From: an uncultured Oscillospiraceae bacterium
GTDB taxonomy: Bacteria; Bacillota; Clostridia; Oscillospirales; Oscillospiraceae
DNA: 64,000 bases
Reading direction: 5' to 3'
Assembly: GCA_934646185.1 (NCBI GenBank)
Contig: CAKUEH010000007.1
Coordinates: 1 to 64,000, forward strand
The position numbers and the translations under genes are program-made. Numbering within the stretch: position 1 is the first letter of the stretch; every line of letters begins with the position of its first letter. Positions 42,370 to 50,872 of the stretch are shown one piece after another. The notes beneath the pieces were generated by a model. The model had not been told where the DNA came from, did not search any database, and worked only from the letters and a program-made list of their open reading frames with translations.

Positions 42370-42413
42370 AAAAACGCAGAGCGGACCCGCATTTTATCGG
42401 GCTTCGCTCTGCG
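42370..42413 (-). terminator. Terminator of yhaM
   Basis: On the minus strand, CGCAGAGCG pairs with CGCTCTGCG, with an inner GCCCG/CGGGT stem, followed by TTTTTG. It separates yhaM from the small membrane-protein gene. Confidence 0.8.
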
Positions 42414-42499
42414 TCTTTGCGTCTGGCATATTTTATTCAGGTTATACCAGCAAACGGCCGGTTTGTCAATAGTCTCCTGCCGTCAGACACTCTGCAGGG

Positions 42500-43453
42500 T
42501 CACCCGTGGCAGTAGATCTTCTTGTCCAGCGCGAAGATGCGGTTGGAGAAGCTTCCGGCGGGCAGATCCTGCAGCGCCTCGGTGTAGATCTCCATGCGGC
42601 TGTCGATGAGGTCGATCTCGGAGAGCAGCTCTGCCTCGGCGCACATCGGGCGCACGGCTGCGCCGAATTCCGGCTCGCCATGGTGCGAGAGGATCATGTG
42701 CTGCAGAAGCAGACTCTTTTCCTCGGGAATACCGAGTTCCTGCGCGCACTGCCGCACCTCCTGCGCGCCCATCACCAGATGGCCGATCAGCTGCCCGGAC
42801 AGCGAATAATCCGTGACCAGTCCAAGGCCGGAGAATGTGAATTCCTGTTCCTTCGCGAAGTCGTGCAGCAGCGTTCCCGTCAGCAGCAGACTCCGGTCGA
42901 TGATCTCCCCGTAAAGCCCGGCCAGAAAGTCCGCCAGCCGCAGCATGTTGGACGTATGCATGAGAAGCCCGGACAAAAAGCTGTGGTGGACGCTCTTGGC
43001 TGCCGGGATGGAGCGGAACGCCTCCAGATGCCGCGCGAGCATCGCGCGGGCGACGGACTGGTAATCCGCGTCCTCCATGGAATCGATCAGCCGTTCGATC
43101 TCCGCGACGCGCGCGTCCGCGTCGATGGGCGCGGTCGGCACAAGGGCGGAAAGGTCATAGTGGTCGTTCCCATCCGCCATGCGGATGCGGCCCGCCGTCA
43201 GCTGCGGCGCGCTCTTGAATTCCGACACCTGTCCCCGGATCTTGACGACGCGGCCGATATCCTCCGGATGCGCGCCGATGGGGCCGGAATAATCCCAGAC
43301 TTTCAGATCGATCACGCCCGACCGGTCGGCCAGAACGCCGGATAAAAACGGCTTTCCCGCCGCCGTCGTTTTCAGGACTGCGTCCTTCAGCACATAAAAG
43401 CCCTCGACATCGTCGCCGGTGCGCATGTCAGCGATCAGCTTGTTATATTCCAT
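42500..43453 (-). CDS. YhaM-type 3'-5' exoribonuclease (OB fold + HD domain)
   Basis: A 317-residue protein with an N-terminal OB-fold nucleic-acid-binding region (residues about 10-95) and an HD phosphohydrolase domain with HHSFLSGLLMHT and LLHDFAKE supplying metal ligands. The pair is the YhaM architecture; YhaM degrades short RNA (and DNA) 3' ends in Gram-positives. ATG start has GAGGAAAC upstream. It has its own promoter, divergent from the DivIVA-like gene. Confidence 0.88.
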   Translation of the reverse strand: MEYNKLIADMRTGDDVEGFYVLKDAVLKTTAAGKPFLSGVLADRSGVIDLKVWDYSGPIGAHPEDIGRVVKIRGQVSEFKSAPQLTAGRIRMADGNDHYDLSALVPTAPIDADARVAEIERLIDSMEDADYQSVARAMLARHLEAFRSIPAAKSVHHSFLSGLLMHTSNMLRLADFLAGLYGEIIDRSLLLTGTLLHDFAKEQEFTFSGLGLVTDYSLSGQLIGHLVMGAQEVRQCAQELGIPEEKSLLLQHMILSHHGEPEFGAAVRPMCAEAELLSEIDLIDSRMEIYTEALQDLPAGSFSNRIFALDKKIYCHG

Positions 43454-43487
43454 CGTTCGTTTCCTCGCTGTCTTTCAGATAGGATTT

Positions 43488-43516
43488 ATTATACCAGTCT
43501 TTTCGCGCGACTGCAA
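43488..43516 (-). promoter_or_regulatory. Promoter of yhaM
   Basis: Minus strand TTGCAG (43511-43516) and perfect TATAAT (43488-43493), 17-base spacer. Confidence 0.8.
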
Positions 43517-43576
43517 TCATACAAATCTGCCGTCTGTGAACAATTCATAAAATCCGCAAAGGCGGCGGCGGGCCGG

Positions 43577-43605
43577 TTGTTTTTTGACGGTTTTTGTGAT
43601 ATACT
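43577..43605 (+). promoter_or_regulatory. Promoter of DivIVA-like gene
   Basis: TTGTTT (43577-43582) and TATACT (43600-43605), 17-base spacer, 32 bases before the GTG start. Confidence 0.6.
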
Positions 43606-43637
43606 GAGGCAAAATCGGAGATCAGGAGGAACAGCAG

Positions 43638-44333
43638 GTGGCTGATTTTTCAAAGTTCCGCACGGCGGTCAGCGGTTTTAACCGCACCGACGTCGTCAAT
43701 TATATCGAATCGACTTCCATCGAGCACCAGAAGGCCCTGCGCAAGCTGACGGACGAGCGCGACAAGCTCTCCGCCGAAAACGCCCGCCTGCAGGTCGAGC
43801 TGGCCGGTCTGCAGAAGCGGCTGGAGCAGGCGCAGTCGGACAACGACGCGCTTTCCGAACAGGTGAGCGCGCTTGCGCAGGAGGGCTCTGAGCTGGCTGA
43901 ACAGCTGAAAAGCTCCGAAGCGGCCCGGCAGGAGCTGCTGACGCGCCCCGCGCCGCAGCCGGAAGAAGCGCCCGCGCAGCTGCCGGAGGAGCCGGAAGCG
44001 GCGCAGGAACCGGAAGAACCGGCGCAGGAGCCGTCGCTCACCGAAAAGGAGCTGACCGCCTACCGCCGCGCCGAGCAGACCGAGCGCAACGCCGCCGTGC
44101 GCGCCCGGCGCATCTACGCGCAGCTGTCCAACCTCTGTGAGGATGCGCGCACCCGCTACATGGACTCCGGCGAGGAGATCGCCGCGCTGGCCGCCGATCT
44201 GTCGACCGGCCTGTCCCGGCTGCAGGATGCGTTCGCCGAGGTGCAGGTGATCTTCGACGACGCCCAGAACGCCTTCGACGACATGCAGCTTCCGGAGACC
44301 GCCGCAGAGGAGCCGGAGAGCCAAAGAGGGTAG
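43638..44333 (+). CDS. DivIVA-like coiled-coil protein
   Basis: A 231-residue protein starting at GTG after AGGAGG. The first 25 residues (FRTAVSGFNRTDVVNYIE) resemble the DivIVA/GpsB membrane-binding start. A heptad-rich coiled coil follows (about 28-95), then a Pro/Glu linker (about 108-135) and a second helical region (about 140-215). Likely a cell-pole or division-site scaffold in the cytoplasm. The last residues and the TAG stop are made by the edge of a dispersed repeat (GGGTAGGGACGC), so the native C terminus may have been longer or different. Confidence 0.8.
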   Translation: MADFSKFRTAVSGFNRTDVVNYIESTSIEHQKALRKLTDERDKLSAENARLQVELAGLQKRLEQAQSDNDALSEQVSALAQEGSELAEQLKSSEAARQELLTRPAPQPEEAPAQLPEEPEAAQEPEEPAQEPSLTEKELTAYRRAEQTERNAAVRARRIYAQLSNLCEDARTRYMDSGEEIAALAADLSTGLSRLQDAFAEVQVIFDDAQNAFDDMQLPETAAEEPESQRG

Positions 44334-44585
44334 GGACGCTGGCCCGAAGGGCCTGAGGGGATTCGAATGTAGTAAGTTTCGGAGCACCCCAAAATACGCA
44401 CGATCTTGGTAGGGGCGGGGCTCTGCTCCGCCCGGCGGAACGCACCGTTTTTGATGAAAACTTCGGCGAATTCGAAACTTCCAAACGGGCCGATGCGATG
44501 CCCGCGGGCTAGTTTCAAGGCGCAACCGCGCTTTGCGCGGCTCTTAGCGCCGAAGATGGGCATCGGCCCCTACAGGACTCCGGCG
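44326..44585. repeat. Modular hairpin repeat, locus 6
   Basis: Starts within the end of the DivIVA-like gene: GGGTAGGGACGCTGGCCCGAAGGGCC-type sequence, GAGGGGATTCGAA, a GGTAGGGGCGGGGCTCTGCTCCGCCC hairpin (about 44408-44432), the GGCGGAACGCACC...GGCGAATTCG spacer and the long-loop element (44487-44575). The remaining 60 bases hold only the exonuclease ribosome binding site. Confidence 0.85.
44487..44575 (+). repeat. Long-loop variant stem element, copy 2
   Basis: GGGCCGATGCGATGCCC opens and GGGCATCGGCCCC closes the element. The interior has GGCGCAACC, a CGCGCTTTGCGCG hairpin and GGCTCTTAGCGCC. Same orientation as copy 3, opposite to copy 1. Confidence 0.8.
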
Positions 44586-44652
44586 GAGCCGTCTTATTTC
44601 ACACCCTGACTCTTCCCGTTCCCGGGAAGATTTTTTTCACCTGGAGGTATCT

Positions 44653-45408
44653 ATGAAACTGGTATCCTGGAATGTCAACGGCCTGCGGGCGTGTCTCGGC
44701 AAGGGCTTTCTCGACTACTGTGCGCAGGAAAACGCCGACGTGATCTGCCTGCAGGAGACGAAGCTGCAGCCGGAGCAGGCCGTTTTCGAGCTGGACGGCT
44801 ATCACCGCTATTTTTATTCCGCCGAGAAAAAGGGCTATTCCGGCACGGCGATTTTGACGCGGCAGGAGCCGCTTTCCGTCCGCTATGGACTCGGGCTCGA
44901 CGAGCACGACCATGAGGGGCGGCTCATCACGGCGGAGTATCCGGGCTTTTATCTCGTCTGCTGCTATACGCCCAATTCGCAGGACGGGCTCAAGCGCCTT
45001 GCTTACCGCATGGAGTGGGAGGACGCGCTGCGCGCGTATCTGCTGCGGCTGGACGCGGAAAAGCCGGTCGTTTACTGCGGCGATCTGAACGTCGCGCACG
45101 AGGAGATCGACATCAAGAACCCGAAGGCCAACCGGCAGAACGCGGGCTTTTCCGACGAAGAGCGCGCGAAAATGACGGAGCTTCTCGCCTCCGGCTTTGC
45201 CGATACCTTCCGCCGCCTGCACCCGGACTTAGCCGGCGTATACTCGTGGTGGAGCTACCGCTTCCACGCGCGGGAGAATAACGCGGGCTGGCGCATCGAC
45301 TATTTTATCGTCTCCGAGCGGCTGCTGCCGCGCGTTTTATCATCGGAGATCCGCACGGACGTGTACGGCAGCGACCACTGCCCGGTCGTGCTGGAGCTTA
45401 CCATATGA
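44653..45408 (+). CDS. xth: Exodeoxyribonuclease III
   Basis: A 251-residue AP endonuclease/3'-5' exonuclease for base-excision repair. Metal- and DNA-binding motifs are intact: SWNVNGLRA, LQETKLQ, YCGDLNVAHEEID, AGWRIDYF and SDHCPVVLE. Length is normal. CTGGAGG precedes the ATG. The ATGA overlap couples it to the helicase gene downstream, forming a DNA-repair pair. Confidence 0.95.
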   Translation: MKLVSWNVNGLRACLGKGFLDYCAQENADVICLQETKLQPEQAVFELDGYHRYFYSAEKKGYSGTAILTRQEPLSVRYGLGLDEHDHEGRLITAEYPGFYLVCCYTPNSQDGLKRLAYRMEWEDALRAYLLRLDAEKPVVYCGDLNVAHEEIDIKNPKANRQNAGFSDEERAKMTELLASGFADTFRRLHPDLAGVYSWWSYRFHARENNAGWRIDYFIVSERLLPRVLSSEIRTDVYGSDHCPVVLELTI

Positions 45409-47660
45409 CGCCGGAGGAATTTACCGCCCGGTATATGCCGCAGTTCAGCGAGCAGCAGAAGGCCGCCGTTCGCGAGACGGAGGGGCCGGTCCTGCTGCTG
45501 GCCGTGCCCGGAAGCGGGAAGACGACGGTGCTGGTGACGCGGCTGGGGTATATGGTGCTGTGCCGGGGCATCGACCCGGCGCATATTCTGGCCGTGACCT
45601 ATACCGTCGCCGCCACGCGAGAGCTTCGCGCGCGCTTTACCGCGCGCTTTCCGGAGCTTGCGGAACGGACACCGGAATTCCGCACGATCAACGGGCTGTC
45701 TTCCAAGGTCATCGAGGCCTGCGGACGGCAGCGCGGCCCGGCATTCGCGCTGCAGGAAAACGCGGGCGAGCTGGCCGCGCTCGTCGGGCGCATCTATCAG
45801 GCGCTGAACGGCGAATATCCCACCGACAGCACCATCCGCGAGGTGCGCACGGCGATCACCTATTGTAAAAACATGATGCTGGGCCCGGACGAGATCGCCG
45901 CGCAGGACTTCGGCCTGCCGCGCTTTGCCGAGCTTTACGCGCGCTACTGCGCCGCGCTGCGCGACGCGCGGCAGATGGACTACGACGACCAGATGGCCTA
46001 CGCGCTGGCGATCCTCAGAAAGCGGCCTGAAATCCTGACGGAGTTTCAGGCGCGCTATCCCTATCTCTGCGTCGACGAATCGCAGGACACGTCCCGCGTG
46101 CAGCACGCGATCATCGAGCTGCTGGCGCAGAAAACCGGAAATCTCTTCATGGTCGGCGACGAGGATCAGAGCATCTACGGCTTCCGCGCGGCCTATCCGG
46201 AGGCGCTGCTGCGCTTTTCTTCGGTCTGGCCGGGCGCGAAGACGCTTCTGATGGAGGACAATTACCGCTCCACGCCGGAGATTTTGCATCTGGCTGGCGC
46301 GTTTATCGCGGGAAACCGGGCGCGCTATCCCAAGACCATCCGCGCCGCAAGAGAGCCGGGCCGCCGGGTGCGGCTTGTGCACGCGGCCTCGCGGCAGGCG
46401 CAGTACCGGTATCTGCTGGCGCTGGCCCAGAGGCGGGACGCGCCGTTTGCCGTTTTGTACCGCAACAACGACAGCGCCCTTCCGCTCATCGATGCGTTCG
46501 AGCGCGCGGGGCTTCCGTACCGCTGCCGCAGCTTTGACGACACATTTTTCACCCACCGCATCGTCTGCGACGTGCAGGATATCCTCTGCTTTGCCGCGGC
46601 GCCGGACGCCGCGGAACGATTCCTGCGCATCTATTATAAATTTGGCGCGCTGATCTCCAAGGAGGCGGCACAGGCCGCCTGCGCGCAGAGCGCGCGCACG
46701 CACGCGCCAATTCTGGACTGCCTGCTTGCGCAGGCTGGGCTTTCGGACGAGGGACGCGAACGCGTGCGGCGCTTACAGGCAGGGCTCGAGTCGCTGAAAA
46801 CGCTGCCCGGGGATGCGCTGATGCGCACGATCTGGGGCACGCTGGGCTACGGCGGCTTTGTGGCCGAACGGCGGCTCGATCCCGGGAAATATTTCATTCT
46901 GCACATGCTTGCCGCACGCGAGCCGTCGGCGGAAGGCTTTCTGACCAGGCTTGCCGCGCTGCGGCAGACCATCGGCGCGCACGCGGACGCGCCGGACGCA
47001 TGTCTGACCCTCTCAACGATCCATTCGAGCAAGGGACTGGAATACGAGCGGGTGTATCTGCTCGATATCCACGACGGCGTGCTCCCGTCCCGGCCGGACG
47101 CGGCAGACGGAACGGAGGACGCGCGCCGGGAGTATGAGGAAGACCGCCGGCTCTTCTACGTCGCCATGACGCGGGCGAAGGACGAGCTGACGCTGTTCGA
47201 GTATCCGGACGCGCCGTCCGTGTTCATCCGCGAGGCGCGGGGGTATCTGCCCGTTCCGGTGCGGGCAAAGGACGATTTTGCCGCCATTGTCCCGGAAAAC
47301 GCCTGCAGCCTGCGCTACCGCCACGAGACGCGCGGCGAGGGCAGCATTCTGGCGCAGTGCGAAGACGAGATGCTCGTCGCGTTCCCGGACGGCGACTGCC
47401 TCATGCAGGCGGGACAGATGCTGCTCGAACGGAGCCGCGAGACGGCCTTCCGGCAGCCGGACACGCCTGCTGCCGCGCAGTCGCCGGACACGCAGGCATT
47501 CGTACCGGGGAGCGTCGTCCGGCATAAAAAATACGGCCCGGGCCGCATCGTATCCCTGGACGGCCCATTCGCCGACATCCGCTTCGCGGGCGAAACGGAT
47601 GTGCGCCGCTTCGATCTGGCGAAGTCCCTGCGCAGCGGCTTCCTGTTTGCCGCACGCTGA
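45405..47660 (+). CDS. UvrD/PcrA-like superfamily 1 DNA helicase
   Basis: A 751-residue helicase. Walker A AVPGSGKTT (about residue 33), Walker B CVDESQDTS, motif III/IV GDEDQSIYGFRAA and motif V IHSSKGLEYERVYLLD are complete; motif VI is FYVAMTRAKDEL. The C-terminal HKKYGPGRIVSLDG unit is the PcrA-type Tudor-like RNA-polymerase-binding fold. Compared with PcrA it lacks some 2B inserts and begins close to the Q motif (FSEQQKAAV). Overlap with exonuclease III suggests repair. It is distinct enough from PcrA that I leave the symbol empty. Confidence 0.92.
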   Translation: MTPEEFTARYMPQFSEQQKAAVRETEGPVLLLAVPGSGKTTVLVTRLGYMVLCRGIDPAHILAVTYTVAATRELRARFTARFPELAERTPEFRTINGLSSKVIEACGRQRGPAFALQENAGELAALVGRIYQALNGEYPTDSTIREVRTAITYCKNMMLGPDEIAAQDFGLPRFAELYARYCAALRDARQMDYDDQMAYALAILRKRPEILTEFQARYPYLCVDESQDTSRVQHAIIELLAQKTGNLFMVGDEDQSIYGFRAAYPEALLRFSSVWPGAKTLLMEDNYRSTPEILHLAGAFIAGNRARYPKTIRAAREPGRRVRLVHAASRQAQYRYLLALAQRRDAPFAVLYRNNDSALPLIDAFERAGLPYRCRSFDDTFFTHRIVCDVQDILCFAAAPDAAERFLRIYYKFGALISKEAAQAACAQSARTHAPILDCLLAQAGLSDEGRERVRRLQAGLESLKTLPGDALMRTIWGTLGYGGFVAERRLDPGKYFILHMLAAREPSAEGFLTRLAALRQTIGAHADAPDACLTLSTIHSSKGLEYERVYLLDIHDGVLPSRPDAADGTEDARREYEEDRRLFYVAMTRAKDELTLFEYPDAPSVFIREARGYLPVPVRAKDDFAAIVPENACSLRYRHETRGEGSILAQCEDEMLVAFPDGDCLMQAGQMLLERSRETAFRQPDTPAAAQSPDTQAFVPGSVVRHKKYGPGRIVSLDGPFADIRFAGETDVRRFDLAKSLRSGFLFAAR

Positions 47661-48255
47661 ACCTCTCCGACTCGGCTTTGCCGAGCCACCTCCCCTTAAA
47701 AGGGGAGGCTCTGGACTGTGTGTGTTCCCAAGGCTCCCCTTTTGAGGGGAGCTGTCAGCGAAGCTGACTGAGAGGTCGCAGCAGGCAGCTGCGAAACCGA
47801 AAGCCCAATGCGGATCCGCATACACCACCAAATTTCATTGTAGGGGCCGATGCCCACATCGGCCCACGCAGAGTGCAGCAGTTTTTATGAAAATCTGCGG
47901 CAAATTCGTAACAGTTATAGGGCCGACAGAGTCGTCGGCCCCTACAGGGCGCTTTCCATGCCCGTACTCTGTAGGGGCGGACGACTCTGTCCGCCTGCAG
48001 ATCGCACCGTTTTTATGAAAATCTTCGGCAAATTCGCAGCTTCCCAGCGGGCCGATGCGATGCCCGCAGGCTAGTTTCGAGGCGCAACCGCGATTTGCAC
48101 GGCTCTTAGCGCCGAAGATGGGCGTCGGCCCCTACAACCGAATACGCAGATGCCTGCAAATTTGCCGAAAATCAATGTGAAATCAACACCATCCCACCGC
48201 AGGACCTCTCCGACTCGGCGTTCCGCCGAGCCACCTCCCCTGAAAGGGGAGGCCC
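47660..48255. repeat. Modular hairpin repeat, locus 7 (largest)
   Basis: The longest copy, filling most of a 930-base gap. It opens with GACTCGGCTTTGCCGAGCC and CCTCCCCTTAAAAGGGGAGG, then AGGCTCCCCTT, GTCAGCGAAGCTGAC, GAGAGGTCGCAGC. Four stem-loops in series follow: GGGGCCGATGCCC/ATCGGCCC (about 47842), GGGCCGACAGAG/TCGGCCCC (about 47921), TAGGGGCGGACGACTC/GTCCGCC (about 47968) and the long-loop copy (48049). Each is separated by a GCAGA-G-GCA-C...GGCAAATTCG spacer, and a closing GGCGTTCCGCCG plus CTCCCCTGAAAGGGGAGG ends the block. Mirror-image boundary modules as in locus 3. Confidence 0.87.
48049..48136 (+). repeat. Long-loop variant stem element, copy 3
   Basis: GGGCCGATGCGATGCCC to GGGCGTCGGCCCC, with the same GGCGCAACC...GGCTCTTAGCGCC interior as copy 2 but a disrupted central hairpin (CGCGATTTGCACG). 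Confidence 0.78.
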
Positions 48256-48282
48256 AACGAGAGCGCTCGCACCAAAGACGCG

Positions 48283-48316
48283 AAAAGCCGCCGGCGTGGA
48301 CTGCCGGCGGCTTTTC
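48283..48316 (+). terminator. Free-standing intrinsic terminator
   Basis: AAAAGCCGCCGGC pairs with GCCGGCGGCTTTT around 7 bases, T tail included in the stem end. It lies just upstream of a short reading frame with a good ribosome binding site, and far from the helicase stop, so it may be a leader terminator or the true end of the upstream operon. Confidence 0.7.
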
Positions 48317-48349
48317 TTGAGAGAAAAAGAGAAAAGAGAGGAGAAATGG

Positions 48350-48463
48350 ATGAATGTCTATTTGAAAGGCTGCTGTTGTCCCTCCGCGGAGCTTTCCGTG
48401 AAGCAGCTTCCTTATGCTCCAAGGATACCGGATTTTGGACAGCTTGTGGTGAACAGTTTGTAA
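48350..48463 (+). CDS. Possible small Cys-rich peptide (37 aa)
   Basis: A 37-codon frame, MNVYLKGCCCPSAELSVK at the start and a TAA stop, with AGGAG 6 bases before the ATG. Three consecutive cysteines at residues 8-10 are its only feature. An overlapping frame from ATG 48346 has the site only 2 bases away. No known family. It sits between a terminator hairpin and an XRE regulator. Whether it is translated is unproven. Confidence 0.3.
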   Translation: MNVYLKGCCCPSAELSVKQLPYAPRIPDFGQLVVNSL

Positions 48464-48592
48464 ACGAAGTATAAAGAAATCCTGAAATTCTGCGGGCCGC
48501 AACCGGCAGTTGACAGATTTTCAGCCGGGCTTGCTGGCATGCAACCGCAAGATCCCGTATGATAGCGGCATCAACCAGAGGAGGGAACACAT

Positions 48593-49588
48593 ATGATCTT
48601 TGCAGACAAATTGATCGCCCTGCGGAAAAAGGAGGGCTGGTCGCAGGAGGAGCTCGCGCAGCAGCTGAATGTCTCGCGGCAGTCCGTATCGAAATGGGAG
48701 GGCGCGCAGTCCGTGCCGGATCTCGACAAGATCGTCCAGCTCAGCCGCATCTTCGGCGTCAGCACGGATTACTTATTAAAGGACGAGCTGGAGGAGCAGG
48801 AGCCCGCGCCCGGCCTTTCTGTGGAGCCGTCACGCCGCCGCGTGAGCATGGAGGAGGCCTCACGTTATCTGGAGCTGCGCCGCGCCGCCGCGCCGAGGCT
48901 GGCGCTGGCCACGTTTTTATGTGTGATCTCGCCTATCGCGCTGATTTTGCTCGGCGGGCTGAGCGAGTATACCGCCCGCATCACAGAAAATGTGGCGGCA
49001 GGCATCGGCATGAGCGCGCTGATCGTGCTGGTCGCCGCGGCGGTCGGGATCTTCCTGACGTGCGGCGCGAAGGCAAAGGCATTCGCGTTTCTGGAGACGG
49101 AGCCGTTTGAAACCGAATACGGCGTGAACGGCATGGTGAAGCAGCGCCGGCAGGACTTTGAGCCCACGGCGAACCGGCTGAATCTCATCGGCACGATCCT
49201 CTGCATCGTGTCCGTTCTGCCGCTGTTTCTGGCCATGTGCCGTTCCGGCTCGGATCTCATGTACATTGGCGCGGTGTGTCTGCTGCTGGGCTTTGTCGCG
49301 CTGGCCTGCGTCGCGTTCGTCTATGCCGGGACGCAGACCGCCGCGATGGAAAAGCTGCTGGAGGAAGGGGACTACACCCGCCAGAGAAAATCGAAAAGCC
49401 GCCTCGTCGGGACGGTCAGCGTCTGCTACTGGCTGGTCGTGACGGCTGTTTTCCTGTTCTACACCTTCGGGCCGTACGGCAACGCGCAGGCAAAGTACAG
49501 CTGGTTCATCTGGGCGATCGCGGGCATTCTGTACGCGGCCGTGATGGCCGTGCTGCGTCTGGTCGGACAGGGCGAAAAAAAGAAATAA
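48593..49588 (+). CDS. XRE-family regulator with membrane domain
   Basis: A 331-residue protein. Residues 1-62 are a helix-turn-helix (LRKKEGWSQEELAQQLNVSRQSVSKWE), standard XRE. From about residue 95 onwards there are six hydrophobic segments (about 95-118, 125-148, 200-222, 228-252, 278-298, 306-325). This membrane-anchored XRE layout is common in Firmicutes, but its signals and targets are unknown. GGAGGGAAC precedes the ATG. It lies 74 bases upstream of a MerR regulator gene with its own promoter. Confidence 0.85.
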   Translation: MIFADKLIALRKKEGWSQEELAQQLNVSRQSVSKWEGAQSVPDLDKIVQLSRIFGVSTDYLLKDELEEQEPAPGLSVEPSRRRVSMEEASRYLELRRAAAPRLALATFLCVISPIALILLGGLSEYTARITENVAAGIGMSALIVLVAAAVGIFLTCGAKAKAFAFLETEPFETEYGVNGMVKQRRQDFEPTANRLNLIGTILCIVSVLPLFLAMCRSGSDLMYIGAVCLLLGFVALACVAFVYAGTQTAAMEKLLEEGDYTRQRKSKSRLVGTVSVCYWLVVTAVFLFYTFGPYGNAQAKYSWFIWAIAGILYAAVMAVLRLVGQGEKKK

Positions 49589-49595
49589 AAAGCCC

Positions 49596-49626
49596 TTGAC
49601 TCTGACACCGTGTCAGGCTGTATGCT
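49596..49626 (+). promoter_or_regulatory. MerR-type promoter with 19-base spacer and internal dyad
   Basis: TTGACT (49596-49601) and TATGCT (49621-49626) are separated by 19 bases, the distorted spacing used by MerR-family activators. Inside the spacer CTGACAC-C-GTGTCAG (49602-49616) is a perfect 15-base dyad. It lies directly upstream of the merR-like gene, indicating autoregulation. Confidence 0.8.
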
Positions 49627-49662
49627 GTCGGTGAGCTCAAAAATCAGCATGGAGGTACCGTA

Positions 49663-50478
49663 ATGCTGAAGATCGGTATTTTTTCAAAACTGTCCAGAGT
49701 CAGCATCCGTATGCTGCGCTACTACGACGAGATCGGCCTGCTGCATCCGGCGTACATCGACCCGGAGTCAGACTACCGCTATTACCGCGAGGATCAGCTG
49801 CCGCAGATCGGCTGGATCAAAGCCCTGCGGGACATGGGCTTTTCGCTCGCCGACGTGTGCCGCATGACCGAGATCGGCCACGACGCGGAAAAGCTCGCGC
49901 CGTACTTCGAGACGAGGCGGCGCGAGCTGGAAGCCGACGCGGCCAAAACGGCGCAGCAGCTGCTGCTTCTGGAATCAGCCCGAAACCGGCTGGGAAAGGA
50001 AGACATCATGCAGTACAATGTAAGCATCAAAACCATCCCCGAACGCTATGCGGCCTGCGTCCGCACGATCATCCCGCGCTATGAGGAAGAAGGAAGCGTC
50101 TGGAAGACGCTCTGCGAGGAGACGGACGGCATGTGCCTCGTCCCGGACGAGCCGTGCCTCTGCGCCGTGACGTTCCTCGACGGGGAATACAAGGAGCGCG
50201 ATGTGGAGATCGAAGCGTGGAAGACCGTCCGGGGCAGCTATCCCGATACGCAGCACGTGAAATTCAGAACGCTCCCGGCTGTCACAGTCGCCAGCTGCAC
50301 GTTCCGCGGCCCGTATGAGAAGATCGGCGAGGTCTACGCGGCCATCGCGGCGTGGATCGCGGACAACGGTTATGAGTGCGATGGCCCGATGTTCAACATC
50401 TACCACGTCAGCCCGCACGAAACGCACAACCCCGAGGAATTCGTCACCGAGGCATGCTATCCGGTACGGAAAAAGTAA
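49663..50478 (+). CDS. MerR-family regulator with GyrI-like effector domain
   Basis: A 271-residue regulator. The N-terminal winged helix (IGIFSKLSRVSIRMLRYYDEIGLL) and the following coiled coil (about 75-110) are MerR hallmarks. Residues about 118-271 form a GyrI-like/AraC effector-binding domain, as in BmrR-type multidrug sensors, with FRGPYEKIGEVYAAI and the acidic-aromatic pocket residues. Predicted to bind a small hydrophobic ligand and activate its own gene; no transporter is adjacent. GGAGGTACCGTA precedes the ATG. Confidence 0.9.
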   Translation: MLKIGIFSKLSRVSIRMLRYYDEIGLLHPAYIDPESDYRYYREDQLPQIGWIKALRDMGFSLADVCRMTEIGHDAEKLAPYFETRRRELEADAAKTAQQLLLLESARNRLGKEDIMQYNVSIKTIPERYAACVRTIIPRYEEEGSVWKTLCEETDGMCLVPDEPCLCAVTFLDGEYKERDVEIEAWKTVRGSYPDTQHVKFRTLPAVTVASCTFRGPYEKIGEVYAAIAAWIADNGYECDGPMFNIYHVSPHETHNPEEFVTEACYPVRKK

Positions 50479-50493
50479 AGCGTTCACACGCGA

Positions 50494-50872
50494 CGCAGAA
50501 AAAGCCTCCCCTTGCCACGCCCTGCGTGGTAAGGGGAGGTGGCATTTTCAAAGAAAATGACGGAGGGGATTTCTTGCTGATTTCAGAGTGCTCCGAAATT
50601 TGTGACATTCGAATCCCCTCAGGCCCTTCGGGCCAGCTCCCCCTGACAGGGGGAATCGGCCCCTTGTGCCCAAGGGGAGCCATTGGATTGTGCGAATTCG
50701 CCGGAGATTTCCGTAAAAAATAGTGCATTCTGCGTGGGCCGATGTGGGCATCGGCCCCTACAGAGTGCGGTACGAATTCGCCGAAAGACTTTCAAAAAAT
50801 GCCGCTGCCTGCCGCGACCTCTCAGGCCCTACGGGCCAGCTCCCATTGAGCCCAAGGGGAGCCTTTTATTGG
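50494..50872. repeat. Modular hairpin repeat, locus 8
   Basis: Convergent gap. It contains CCTCCCCTTGCCACGC...GTGGTAAGGGGAGG (about 50506-50541, long loop), GACGGAGGGGATTT, inverted TTCGAATCCCCTCAGGCCCTTCGGGCC (about 50609-50636), CTCCCCCTGACAGGGGGA, CCCCTTGTGCCCAAGGGGAGCC, GGGCCGATGTGGGCATCGGCCCC (about 50736-50760) and the TTCGCCG spacer. It closes with CAGGCCCTACGGGCC and an AAGGGGAGCC that touches the end of the UPF0303 gene. Confidence 0.85.

Noticed and set aside
48510..48563. Promoter for the XRE gene from TTGACA (48510) and TATGAT (48558)
   Set aside because: The two boxes are 42 bases apart, and neither has a credible partner at 16-18 bases.
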